The notes under the pieces are model-generated. The model did no database searches. It saw nothing but the letters and a program-made list of their open reading frames with translations, and was not told where the DNA came from. Position numbers and translations under genes: made by a program. Shown in pieces: positions 26,371-34,262 of a DNA stretch of 42,930 bases (position 1 is the first letter of the stretch; each line of letters starts with the position of its first letter). The stretch is from Candidatus Zhuqueibacterota bacterium (GTDB lineage: Bacteria > Zhuqueibacterota > Zhuqueibacteria > Zhuqueibacterales > Zhuqueibacteraceae). Where the stretch lies: NCBI GenBank assembly GCA_022616415.1, contig JAKEEU010000052.1, forward strand, positions 1 through 42,930. The letters are read 5' to 3'.

Positions 26371-27318
26371 ATGAGTGAATCAACGTTCGCGCAGCAAGAG
26401 ACGATTTACATGTCCGTGCGCAGCTCGCGCCAAACCCGTCTGCATGCGAGCGATAATCCGCTCATCGGTTTATTTGTGAGTCACGACGCCGGAAAAACCT
26501 GGGAGCACAAAGGCTGGCGCGACCAGATCAAAGTTTTCCATTCCGAGGCCGGCGCCGACGGGACGATTTGGTCGGCTTGCGGCAACGGCGTGCTGCGGTC
26601 AACCGATGCCGGCGCGACTTGGAAAATCACCACCGGTTGGGAAGTGACCGAAGCGCTCAAAGTAAAAATCGATCCGAGCAATGCCGATGTTATCTACGCC
26701 GCGACGGCTTATGGCATTTTCAAATCGTCCGACCATGGAGAAACCTGGCGCGAAAAGAACAGAGGATTGGTGAGCACCTTCACTGCGGATATCGTGGTGG
26801 ATCGCAGAAACAGCGCGCGGCTTTGGGCGGCAACCGGAGGCGGAATTTACACCAGCGCGCATCGGGGAGAACGCTGGGCATTAGCCGGATTAAAAGGAAA
26901 AGGCATTCGCACCATCGTGCAAGATCCAACGCGCGCCAAGATTTTCTGGGCCGGCACCGAGGATGACGGCGTGTTTCGTTCGGATGATCGCGGCAAATCC
27001 TGGCAATCTTTCAATCACGGCGCACCGTTGATTACCGTTTATGCGATTGCTGTTGATCCGAGTCATTCCAACACGATTTATCTGGGGACGCACGAAAGCG
27101 GCGTGTATCGCTCGGATGATGGAGGCATGAGCTGGCAACAAAAAATTGCTGGAATGAAAAATCTCGTGGTGCATGCACTCGCCATTTTGCCGTCGAACCC
27201 CAAAATCATTTTTGCCGGAACGATCAACGGCGGCTTGTATCGCAGCGCCGATGGCGGCGAAACATGGGAGTTCAATAGCCAGGAAGATGGGCAAGTGTGG
27301 GGATTATCGGTGAAATGA
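26371..27318 (+). CDS. BNR/Asp-box repeat protein 1 (exported beta-propeller)
   Basis: About 315 residues from this ATG. At least seven Asp-box repeats of the S-x-D-x-G-x-T-W type can be counted (SHDAGKTWEH, STDAGATWKI, SSDHGETWRE, SDDRGKSWQS, SDDGGMSWQQ, SADGGETWEF and a weak TSAHRGERW), giving a beta-propeller as in sialidase- and VPS10-like proteins. The start is unsure: MSESTFAQQE looks like the end of a signal peptide, and a TTG at 26317 in the same frame would supply the missing hydrophobic part, encoded by the upstream repeat array. No catalytic set is visible; it probably binds glycans or proteins outside the cytoplasm. Paralogues follow at 29.6 and 31.2 kb. Confidence 0.72.
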   Translation: MSESTFAQQETIYMSVRSSRQTRLHASDNPLIGLFVSHDAGKTWEHKGWRDQIKVFHSEAGADGTIWSACGNGVLRSTDAGATWKITTGWEVTEALKVKIDPSNADVIYAATAYGIFKSSDHGETWREKNRGLVSTFTADIVVDRRNSARLWAATGGGIYTSAHRGERWALAGLKGKGIRTIVQDPTRAKIFWAGTEDDGVFRSDDRGKSWQSFNHGAPLITVYAIAVDPSHSNTIYLGTHESGVYRSDDGGMSWQQKIAGMKNLVVHALAILPSNPKIIFAGTINGGLYRSADGGETWEFNSQEDGQVWGLSVK

Positions 27319-27320
27319 TT

Positions 27321-27360
27321 GGATTGCTGGATCGTTGGATTTTTGGATTGATGGATTATA
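27321..27360 (+). repeat. Direct array of 8-bp words (GGATTnnT)
   Basis: Five contiguous octamers, GGATTGCT, GGATCGTT, GGATTTTT, GGATTGAT, GGATTATA, begin 2 bases after the stop codon of BNR protein 1. Only one arm is present here, unlike 34191-34253. Confidence 0.65.
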
Positions 27361-27482
27361 TGCAAAATTTGAAGAGTGCCTGGGAAATCTTGGACGAACA
27401 GATTCGCGGCTGGTGGGATGCTGATTTGCGCCAGGCGCAGGAAGCCGAAATCCGCGACAAAGCGCTGAATGCCATTTGGTAG
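27360..27482 (+). pseudogene. Truncated 5' end of a gene, perhaps a trehalase/glucosidase-type glycosidase
   Basis: A 40-residue frame whose sequence (SAWEILDEQIRGWWDADLR...AEIRD) reads like the well-conserved beginning of an enzyme, then stops after KALNAIW. From memory the WWDADL-type start resembles trehalase/glucosidase-like (alpha/alpha)6 enzymes, but this is uncertain. The following 140 bases contain no continuation in any frame. It is one of three truncated gene starts in this region. Confidence 0.4.
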
Positions 27483-27579
27483 GCAATACCAATTTGCCCA
27501 GAGAAAGATATGTTTCGCAGCCGCTGCATGGCTGGTCATGTGCTGCGGCGGTTTTGATGGGCAGGGAAATTTATGGTTC

Positions 27580-27619
27580 GGAGTAGTGGAGTGATGGAGT
27601 ATCGGAGTGATGGAGTAAT
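27580..27619 (+). repeat. Direct array of 8-bp words (GGAGTnnT)
   Basis: Five contiguous octamers, GGAGTAGT, GGAGTGAT, GGAGTATC, GGAGTGAT, GGAGTAAT, end just before the open frame of the next gene. The word GGAGTGAT also occurs in the array at 197. The bases between 27483 and 27580 show nothing else. Confidence 0.65.
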
Positions 27620-27661
27620 GCAATGGACGGTAATGGAAACGACAAGCCCGTACCGCGTTTG

Positions 27662-29572
27662 ATGTCATTCAGAAGGAATTTTTTTGCAATTCAGAACAAT
27701 TGCCAGGAACAAAAAAGATTCCCTGGCCTGCCTAGAGCCGTTGGCAGGGCAGGCTTCCGGAATGGCACGTTTTTTACTTTTGCAAACGTCAACACGTGTG
27801 TTGTATTAACGCTCATTTTGTTAGGCATGATCAGCGCTGCTCGTAGCCAAGCCTCATTTGAAAACCGAAAAGATCGACTCCTTGCCGTGGTCAGCCAGGA
27901 GCCGTATAAAGATTTTTTTATCATCACTGCCAAACTTCGCAGCGGCGTTGAGGTTCCCCAGGCGTTGTCCATGCTCGACTCGTTGACCACGGATGAAAGT
28001 ATTGGCGGCATGTTCTATGCGTATGGATTGATCGGCGCCTATCTTTACAACCGTAATCTTTTGCCGGATTCTCTGCACAGCAAAATTCGCCGCGCCTATC
28101 GTGAGCGCAAGATGGTTCGCGGCGATACGGAGAATCACTGGGTAATGTATTACACCGGTTTGTATCTCGCGGCGCAAACCTGGCCGAACGAAGACGGCGC
28201 GCTGTGGTTCAACGGCAAAAGCTCCGCAGAAAATTTTAAAGAAGCTGAAGCGTGGCTCAATTTCTGGATCAAGCTCACGGCGACCAAAGGGCAAGGCGAG
28301 TTTGATTCACCGACTTATTTCATCACCTTTGTGCCGCCGATGTTGATCTTGCACGATTTTGCGCAAGACTCCATTATGAAGAAAAAGGCGCAGATGATGC
28401 TCGATTACTTGTTTGCCGATTTCGCCGCCGAGCATTTGCGCGGAAATTACGGCGGCGGGCACAGCCGCGATTATCCTCAAGACATTATCAATCCATTGAC
28501 CGCGCAAAGCACCAAGTGGGCTTGGTTGTATTTTGGCGAGCCTGATATTGAACCGTGGTCAGAAGCGCGAGGCCACTCCCGCCATCGCGCGTGGGAAACG
28601 GTGTTCGGCGCTGTGAGCTCCTATCGGCTCCCTGAAATCATCCAACAAATCGCAACGGATCGGAGCGCGCCTTACGTTCACACCGAAACCAAACGCGTAC
28701 GCAACGTCATTCGCTTCGGCGAGCAAAGAAATCCGCCGGTTTACAAATATACCTACATGACGAGCGACTACGTGCTCGGTTCATTGCACGGCGGAATTTT
28801 GCAGCCGATTCAGCAGCATACGTGGGATGTGACTTTCGTCTCCGACAAGCCCAACAACACGCTCTTTACACTTCATCCGTTTTATTCCGGCAAAGAGCTG
28901 GCGATGTTTTTTCCTGAAGAACAAAAAGTGTTGAGCGACGAGGTGAATCGTTTTCATCTCGTTTATACCGATCCTAATAAATGGAATTCCAGCTCGCCCT
29001 ATGAACAAACGTTTCAATATAAGAACGCTTTGATCGTTTTGTACAATATTGACAAGGATGCCAAACATCAACACATCGATGGCTTTTTTTCCAAAACGCT
29101 TGACGAGCGCATTGAAGATGCGTCGGGATGGATTTTCTGCAAAACCGGAAAAACCTATATCGCCTTCTTCCCTTTGAAAAAATACGAATGGATCGATGAA
29201 GAAGCGAACTGGCGCTGGCGCAGCCACGATCTCAAAAACGGGGCCGTGGTGGAAATCGGCACCGAGGCAGATTACGACTCCTTTGCCGAATTTAAAAAAC
29301 GTTTCCAGCAAGCGAAAGTCGGGCATCAGGATTTTGATACAAATCTGACAGTCAAGTACACAACGCAAAATGGCGCGGCGATGCAATTCACCTACGGCGG
29401 GCAACGATTGCTCAACAGCAATCCGGTGGATTTTGCGAGTTACAAATCATTCAATGGCCCGTTTTTACAGGGCGAAGCCGGCAGCGGTGTTTTGAAAATG
29501 GCCTACAAAAATCACACGCGCATTCTTGATTTCAACAGGATTGCGATTGAGGAGAAAACGAACAGAAAATAA
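27662..29572 (+). CDS. Exported toroid/beta-sheet protein 1 (polysaccharide-lyase-like), paralogue of 32420-34180
   Basis: About 636 residues from this ATG; an earlier ATG at 27623 is also open. The hydrophobic leader (TCVVLTLILLGMISAARSQA) starts some 40 residues in, preceded by a hairpin-bearing stretch (GCCTGCC/GGCAGGC at 27726-27754), so the true start is unclear. Residues after the leader form helical hairpins with conserved RGDTENHW, GQGEFDSP and DFAAEHLRGNY, then a beta-rich half with RVRNVIRFG, NPPVYKYTYMT, SLHGGILQPIQQHTW. The two-domain plan recalls heparinase/chondroitinase-type lyases, but I recognise no named family. It is bracketed by BNR proteins. Confidence 0.7.
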   Translation: MSFRRNFFAIQNNCQEQKRFPGLPRAVGRAGFRNGTFFTFANVNTCVVLTLILLGMISAARSQASFENRKDRLLAVVSQEPYKDFFIITAKLRSGVEVPQALSMLDSLTTDESIGGMFYAYGLIGAYLYNRNLLPDSLHSKIRRAYRERKMVRGDTENHWVMYYTGLYLAAQTWPNEDGALWFNGKSSAENFKEAEAWLNFWIKLTATKGQGEFDSPTYFITFVPPMLILHDFAQDSIMKKKAQMMLDYLFADFAAEHLRGNYGGGHSRDYPQDIINPLTAQSTKWAWLYFGEPDIEPWSEARGHSRHRAWETVFGAVSSYRLPEIIQQIATDRSAPYVHTETKRVRNVIRFGEQRNPPVYKYTYMTSDYVLGSLHGGILQPIQQHTWDVTFVSDKPNNTLFTLHPFYSGKELAMFFPEEQKVLSDEVNRFHLVYTDPNKWNSSSPYEQTFQYKNALIVLYNIDKDAKHQHIDGFFSKTLDERIEDASGWIFCKTGKTYIAFFPLKKYEWIDEEANWRWRSHDLKNGAVVEIGTEADYDSFAEFKKRFQQAKVGHQDFDTNLTVKYTTQNGAAMQFTYGGQRLLNSNPVDFASYKSFNGPFLQGEAGSGVLKMAYKNHTRILDFNRIAIEEKTNRK

Positions 29573-29595
29573 TTGACTCGAGCACAATGAAATCT

Positions 29596-29709
29596 CACAC
29601 GGATCAAAAACTCACACTGAAGAACTTGCTGATTATTTGGGACACAGAAATGGAACTCGCACAGAAATTTATAAAAAAGCTTTTTCCGCGTGGGTTTTTG
29701 ATCCGTGTG
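29596..29709. repeat. Near-perfect 22-bp inverted repeat upstream of BNR protein 2
   Basis: Bases 29596-29617 and 29688-29709 are reverse complements with two mismatches, sharing the core CACACGGATC / GATCCGTGTG. The intervening 70 bases are AT-rich and include CACAGAAAT twice. The apparent open frame of the next gene runs through it, which suggests that the real start lies downstream. Confidence 0.65.
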
Positions 29710-29718
29710 GAATACTTG

Positions 29719-30690
29719 ATGTTCCCGTTCATTTTCGCAAGTCCTTTAACTGCCCGTCAAAGTGGAAAAATTTGCGTCGCCGTGCTCTTCAACAGCACCA
29801 AGAGCAATGTCGCCGGCGGCGACCGTTATGTGGGCGTGTTCGTGCGAGAAAGAGGCGAAACGGAATGGCAAAGCATTTCCAACACCAATTTATTTTCCTT
29901 CGGTATTAGTTTTTCGCAACACGGCGCGACGCAACGCTATTACATCGCCGGCGGCAATGGTTTGCATCGTTCCTCCGATGGCGGCAAAACCTGGAAGATT
30001 CTTACCGGTTGGCAAACCATGGAAGTTCTCTCGGTCGCGTCCGATCCGGTCGACTCGACGATGATCTACGTCGCCACGCCATACGGAATTTTCAAATCCA
30101 CCGATGATGGCAAAAGCTGGACGGAAAAAATGCGCGGCTTCAAGACCTGGTACACCGATGAAGTGATCATCGACCGCCGCGACCGGCGCACGCTTTATGC
30201 TGCCACCGAAGAGGATTTGTATCGCTCAATCGACGGCGCCGAAAACTGGTCGCCGCTCAAAGTTGGCGCGCCTGGGATGAGAACGGTCGTGCAGCATCCG
30301 GCGAATTTCAATGTTTTTCTGATTGGCACTGAAGATCACGACGTGCGTGTCACTTTGGATAACGGCAAAAGCTGGAAAGCCGGCGTGGGCATGCCGGCCA
30401 CTGCCATCTACGCGATTCACATTTCTTCAGATGGAAAAGAAATTTATGCCGGCGGATTTAGATCCGGCGTGTGGCGCAGCGAAGATTTTGGCCAATCCTG
30501 GCAACAGATTTGGACAGCGCCGGAGATCGAAGCGATTTACTCGCTCTTGGTTGATCCGATGGATGCCAATCATGTGATGGTGGGCACGAATGGCAAGGGG
30601 ATTTATGAATCTTATGATAAAGGAAAAACGTGGAAGCAAGCGGGGCTGGAAGGCGCGCATGTGAAGCAGATTGCGTTTTATCCGTTTTAA
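29719..30690 (+). CDS. BNR/Asp-box repeat protein 2 (exported beta-propeller)
   Basis: About 323 residues from this ATG. The frame is open from an ATG at 29587, but those first 40 codons cover an inverted repeat; a TTG at 29698 would give a better signal peptide (IRVEYLMFPFIFASPLTA). At least five Asp-boxes are clear: SSDGGKTWKI, STDDGKSWTE, TLDNGKSWKA, SEDFGQSWQQ, SYDKGKTWKQ, plus a degenerate SIDGAENWSP. It aligns along its length with BNR proteins 1 and 3, for example GNGLHRSSDGGKTWKILTGW. Probably a periplasmic or surface propeller paired with the toroid proteins; no enzymatic residues are evident. Confidence 0.72.
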   Translation: MFPFIFASPLTARQSGKICVAVLFNSTKSNVAGGDRYVGVFVRERGETEWQSISNTNLFSFGISFSQHGATQRYYIAGGNGLHRSSDGGKTWKILTGWQTMEVLSVASDPVDSTMIYVATPYGIFKSTDDGKSWTEKMRGFKTWYTDEVIIDRRDRRTLYAATEEDLYRSIDGAENWSPLKVGAPGMRTVVQHPANFNVFLIGTEDHDVRVTLDNGKSWKAGVGMPATAIYAIHISSDGKEIYAGGFRSGVWRSEDFGQSWQQIWTAPEIEAIYSLLVDPMDANHVMVGTNGKGIYESYDKGKTWKQAGLEGAHVKQIAFYPF

Positions 30691-30726
30691 ACACAACAAT
30701 CATATTTTTCATTTGCAAGAGCAGTC

Positions 30727-30945
30727 ATGACGAAAAGACATGAAAAAGTTGAAATTCGTTTTTTAAGTTCCGACGATGATATCGTGCTCATTGGAACAGT
30801 ACGACTTGTGCTCGCACTTTTCATATTCACAGCGATTTCCTTCTTGGAATCGTTTGCGCAAAAATCCACCGTCTACGCCTCTGTCGTCGCCAAGCGGGGC
30901 TTTGTCATCGGCGCGGCGAATCCGCGGGCCGGTTTAACTCTTTAG
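30727..30945 (+). pseudogene. Truncated 5' end of a fourth BNR gene
   Basis: A 72-residue frame with a good signal peptide (VRLVLALFIFTAISFLESFAQ) followed by KSTVYASVVAKRGFVIGAANP. That mature start is nearly identical to BNR protein 3 (ESTVYATVVATRGFIVGAKNP), but the frame ends at AGLTL, where the full protein continues with its propeller. It is thus a gene start cut after about 28 mature residues. The break is followed immediately by the start of an unrelated gene fragment. Confidence 0.7.
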
Positions 30946-30960
30946 CAGGAGGACACTATC

Positions 30961-31197
30961 ATGGGCAAATTTTCCAACACCTGGTCTTTGATGAAGGCCT
31001 CGTGGCAGGTCTTGAAGAAAGACAAGGAACTGCTGCTATTTCCGTTTATTTCTGGGATCGCCTGCTTGCTCGTCTTGGCGAGCTTCGCTCTGCCATTGTT
31101 CGCAACCGATGGTTGGCGGCCTCCTGGCGATGACGCGACGATGAATCAGCGCCTCATGTATTACGCGGTTCTTTTTCTGTTCTATTTCTGCAATTAG
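30961..31197 (+). pseudogene. Truncated 5' end of a DUF6159-like membrane protein gene
   Basis: A 78-residue frame with a perfect ribosome site (AGGAGG, 30947-30952, 8 bases before the ATG). It resembles the N-terminus of DUF6159-type membrane proteins (FSNTWSLMKASWQVLKKDKE, then a transmembrane helix). It stops at FLFYFCN, within what should be the second membrane helix; the family is usually several times longer. The next gene begins 9 bases later. It is either a decayed fragment or, less likely, a small two-helix protein still expressed. Confidence 0.6.
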
Positions 31198-31205
31198 AAA
31201 GGAAA

Positions 31206-32219
31206 ATGATGCAGCGAGCAACGTGCAAACAAATTGAGTTTATCATCTTCTTGTTAATTCCTGTTTCTCAAGCTCTCGCGCAGGAATCCACCGTCTACGC
31301 CACGGTCGTGGCCACGCGAGGTTTCATCGTCGGCGCAAAGAATCCGGAGACCGGCCTGTTTTATCAGCGTCCTTCGGATGATACGACCTGGCAGCATACC
31401 GGATCAAAAAATACGCGGGCGTTTGGCTTCGCGGTTCATACGCCGGCGCGTGGACAACTGAGCTACATCGCTGCTGGAAATGGCCTCCACAAAACCGCGG
31501 ACGGAGGAAAAAGTTGGAAGATCACTACAGGTTGGGAAATCACCGAAGCGCTGTGGGTGAGCATCGATCCCAAAGATCCACAAACGGTTTACACGGCGAC
31601 GGCATACGGAATTTACAAAACCAGCGACGGCGGCACGACGTGGAAGCAAATGAATATCGGATTGGCTTCGACATTTACGTCCAGTGTGATCGTTGACCAT
31701 GTCAACTCAAATGTGATTTATTGCTCGACCGAAGCCGGTGTGTTCGGCAGCAAGGACGGCGCGCAATCATGGACGAAGCTGGGTTTGCGCGTGGGCAACG
31801 TGCGCGTGATGGCGCAGAATCCGCGCGACAACCAAATGCTGGTGGTGGGCACGGAAAATAACGGCATCTACATCTCTCGCGACGGCGGCAACGCGTGGGC
31901 GAGGAGCGAGGCCGGTCTCGATCACGCGACGTTTTACACCATCGCTTTTGATCCGAATCATGCGGAGACTATGTATGCCGGCGGTTACGTCACCGGCATT
32001 TACAAATCAATCGACGGCGGGCGCAGTTGGAAGCGCAGTCAGCAGGGATTGACGAATTTGAATATCCATTCCATTGCGGTCGATCCGGCGAACAGCAATC
32101 GCGTCTATGCGGGAACAATGTGGGGCGGAATACTTCGCTCCGATGACGCTGGCGTGACGTGGCGCCAAGCCGGCTTGAGCGGCTCGCAAGTGTGGGCGAT
32201 TTCGATACAACCGTTTTAG
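31206..32219 (+). CDS. BNR/Asp-box repeat protein 3 (exported beta-propeller)
   Basis: A 337-residue exported protein with a clear signal peptide (IEFIIFLLIPVSQALAQ, cleavage after ALA-Q). Six Asp-boxes follow: TADGGKSWKI, TSDGGTTWKQ, SKDGAQSWTK, SRDGGNAWAR, SIDGGRSWKR, SDDAGVTWRQ, spaced about 43-50 residues apart, giving a full propeller. AAAGGA lies just upstream; the second ATG (31209) has the better spacing. It is the best preserved of the three BNR paralogues and sits directly upstream of the second toroid protein, repeating the order seen with BNR protein 1. Confidence 0.78.
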   Translation: MMQRATCKQIEFIIFLLIPVSQALAQESTVYATVVATRGFIVGAKNPETGLFYQRPSDDTTWQHTGSKNTRAFGFAVHTPARGQLSYIAAGNGLHKTADGGKSWKITTGWEITEALWVSIDPKDPQTVYTATAYGIYKTSDGGTTWKQMNIGLASTFTSSVIVDHVNSNVIYCSTEAGVFGSKDGAQSWTKLGLRVGNVRVMAQNPRDNQMLVVGTENNGIYISRDGGNAWARSEAGLDHATFYTIAFDPNHAETMYAGGYVTGIYKSIDGGRSWKRSQQGLTNLNIHSIAVDPANSNRVYAGTMWGGILRSDDAGVTWRQAGLSGSQVWAISIQPF

Positions 32220-32318
32220 CTTTTCTAATTTACGGATTGGACGGATTGATGTGAATCTTAACTCAGTAAGATCAATACCTTTGTCTGCACGACATCAGCT
32301 TTTCTGTTAATTTGTTGC

Positions 32319-32382
32319 CCCAACGGATAGATGAACCCAACGGAAAAAACTTTTTTACAGTTGGGTTCATCTATCCGTTGGG
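32319..32382. repeat. Perfect 23-bp inverted repeat (CCAACGGAT family)
   Basis: Bases 32319-32341 are the exact reverse complement of 32360-32382; the loop is 18 bases with A and T runs. It ends 37 bases before the start of the second toroid protein. Confidence 0.8.
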
Positions 32383-32419
32383 AACTCACTCTAAAAACTT
32401 TCAGCCTGCTGGAGTTCGT

Positions 32420-34180
32420 ATGGTCAAGATGATCAGTTTTCTGGTTCTCAGCTCGGGAATACTCTTGCAAACATTAATTTCGCAGACATTGAGTCGCGAT
32501 GAGTATCTCAAAGGCTACGAGCAGCGCGCGGCGTATGTGACGTCGTTTTATGACACCACGAGAAACGCGAATTATTATTCCGCCGCCGCCAAATATGCGC
32601 ACAATGTAAATGTGGCGCAGGCCGACAGCATGGTGCTGGTGTCATTACAAAAGCCGAGTGGCGACATGTTTTGGATGTTTCAGGTCATCGGCGCCTATTT
32701 GCACGGCAAGGACAAAATGTCGCCGGAGGTCAAAGCAGCAATGCGCCAGGCGTGGAAAACGTATGCGCCGTATCGCGGCGACACGGAGAATCATTGGTGC
32801 ATGTATTACGCCTCGCTCTTTTTAGCCACGGAGCAATGGCCCAATTTGCCAGGATCGGAATGGTACAATGGCAAAAGCTCGGATGAAAATCGCGAAGAAG
32901 CGAAAGCGTATCTCATCCATTGGATCAAAATCACCACCACGATCGGGCAGGGCGAATTTGACTCGCCGGATTATTTGCCCGAGTATGCGGTGCCGATGCT
33001 CTTTCTCGCACAGTTCGCGCAAGATGCGGAGATGAAGCAGCGCGGCGCGATGATGGCGGATTATTTGCATGCCGATTTCGCCGCCGAGCATTTGGCGGGG
33101 CAATATATCGGTGGATTCAGCCGCATTTATCAGCCCGCGGTTTACAAGCCGTTGCTCTCTCCGGCCTCGGCTTATGCTTATCTGTATTTCAATGCCGGCG
33201 ATCCCTCGCAAAGCGGTTGGGTATTGTTTCCGGCGCTGTCGAATTATCGTTTGCCCGAAATCATTTATGACATTGCGACGGATCGCTCGCAATCTTACAT
33301 TCACCAAGAGCGCAAGCGCGTGCGCAATGTTATTCGCTTTGGCAGCGAGAAAAATCCGCCGGTTTACAAATACACTTACATGACGAAGGATTACGGCCTC
33401 AGCTCGTTGCACGGCGGCATTCTGCAGCCGATTCAGCAACACACGTGGAGCGTGCGCTTCACCAGCGGCAAGCCGTACACCACGATCTTCGGCTTGCATC
33501 CGTATTGGTCGGGAACCGAGTTGGGCATGTTTTTTCCGGAAGAGATCAAAACCATGATTGCCGATGTCGTGTCGTCGAAGGGAACGTACAACAAAGAAGA
33601 CAAGTGGACCGGCAGCTCGCCTTACGAGCGCACGTTTCAGCACAAGAACACGTTGCTGGTGTTGTACGACATCGCTCCCGGCACGACGACGGAGCATATC
33701 GACGGCTTCTTCCCGAAGAATCTCGAGCAACGTATTGTCGATGCTTCCGGATGGATTTTTTGCAAGGCGGGCGATACGTATGCCGGCTGGTATCCGCTGC
33801 AAGAAAGCGAATGGAAAGAAGAAGAGGAGAACTGGCGCTTGCGCAGCCACAAGCTCCAAAATGGTTACGTCGTTGAAGTTCGCTCGCAAACAGAAATCGG
33901 TTCGTTTGAAAACTTTCAGGCGAAGCTTCGTTCACATCTTCCCAAAGCACAGATGCAGCCGAATGGCGTCTCGGTTGATTACACCACGTTGGACGGTGCG
34001 AAAATGTATTTCGCTTTTCCCGAGATGCGCCAACTGAACGGCAAGCCGATCGATTTGACGAAGTACAAACTCTTCGAAGGGCCGTTTCTCAACGCCGAGG
34101 TCGGCAGCGAGAAACTGACGATGACATACAAAAACAAACGCCGTGTTTTGGATTTCAAAAAATTGACAATCGAAGAATAA
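32420..34180 (+). CDS. Exported toroid/beta-sheet protein 2 (polysaccharide-lyase-like)
   Basis: A 586-residue protein. The ATG at 32420 is chosen because GGAG lies 5 bases upstream and a signal peptide follows (MISFLVLSSGILLQTLISQ); the longer frame from 32312 only reads through the inverted repeat. It matches toroid protein 1 throughout: RGDTENHWCMYY, GQGEFDSPDY, DFAAEHLAGQY, then RVRNVIRFGSEKNPPVYKYTYMT and SLHGGILQPIQQHTW. Helical first half and beta second half suggest a lyase-like fold; DASGWIFCK and the last LTMTYKNKRRVLDF are also shared. Substrate unknown. It probably acts in the periplasm or outside the cell with BNR protein 3. Confidence 0.75.
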   Translation: MVKMISFLVLSSGILLQTLISQTLSRDEYLKGYEQRAAYVTSFYDTTRNANYYSAAAKYAHNVNVAQADSMVLVSLQKPSGDMFWMFQVIGAYLHGKDKMSPEVKAAMRQAWKTYAPYRGDTENHWCMYYASLFLATEQWPNLPGSEWYNGKSSDENREEAKAYLIHWIKITTTIGQGEFDSPDYLPEYAVPMLFLAQFAQDAEMKQRGAMMADYLHADFAAEHLAGQYIGGFSRIYQPAVYKPLLSPASAYAYLYFNAGDPSQSGWVLFPALSNYRLPEIIYDIATDRSQSYIHQERKRVRNVIRFGSEKNPPVYKYTYMTKDYGLSSLHGGILQPIQQHTWSVRFTSGKPYTTIFGLHPYWSGTELGMFFPEEIKTMIADVVSSKGTYNKEDKWTGSSPYERTFQHKNTLLVLYDIAPGTTTEHIDGFFPKNLEQRIVDASGWIFCKAGDTYAGWYPLQESEWKEEEENWRLRSHKLQNGYVVEVRSQTEIGSFENFQAKLRSHLPKAQMQPNGVSVDYTTLDGAKMYFAFPEMRQLNGKPIDLTKYKLFEGPFLNAEVGSEKLTMTYKNKRRVLDFKKLTIEE

Positions 34181-34190
34181 AAGGAGTAAT

Positions 34191-34253
34191 GGATTGGTGG
34201 ATTTTTGGATTAATGGAACCCAATAATCCAGTAATCCAATGATCCATCAATCC
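34191..34253. repeat. Inverted array of 8-bp words (GGATTnnT / nnnAATCC)
   Basis: The left arm is GGATTGGT, GGATTTTT, GGATTAAT (34191-34214). The right arm is AATAATCC, AGTAATCC, AATGATCC, ATCAATCC (34222-34253). Each keeps exact 8-bp register, and together they can fold into a hairpin. It ends 9 bases before the mannosidase start codon. Confidence 0.75.
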
Positions 34254-34262
34254 ATTTTAACA

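Noticed and set aside
34191..34253. Octamer array as a factor-independent terminator
   Set aside because: It can fold, but it has no uninterrupted GC-rich stem followed by a T run at its end, and genes on both sides run in the same direction. A terminator role is possible but not supported.
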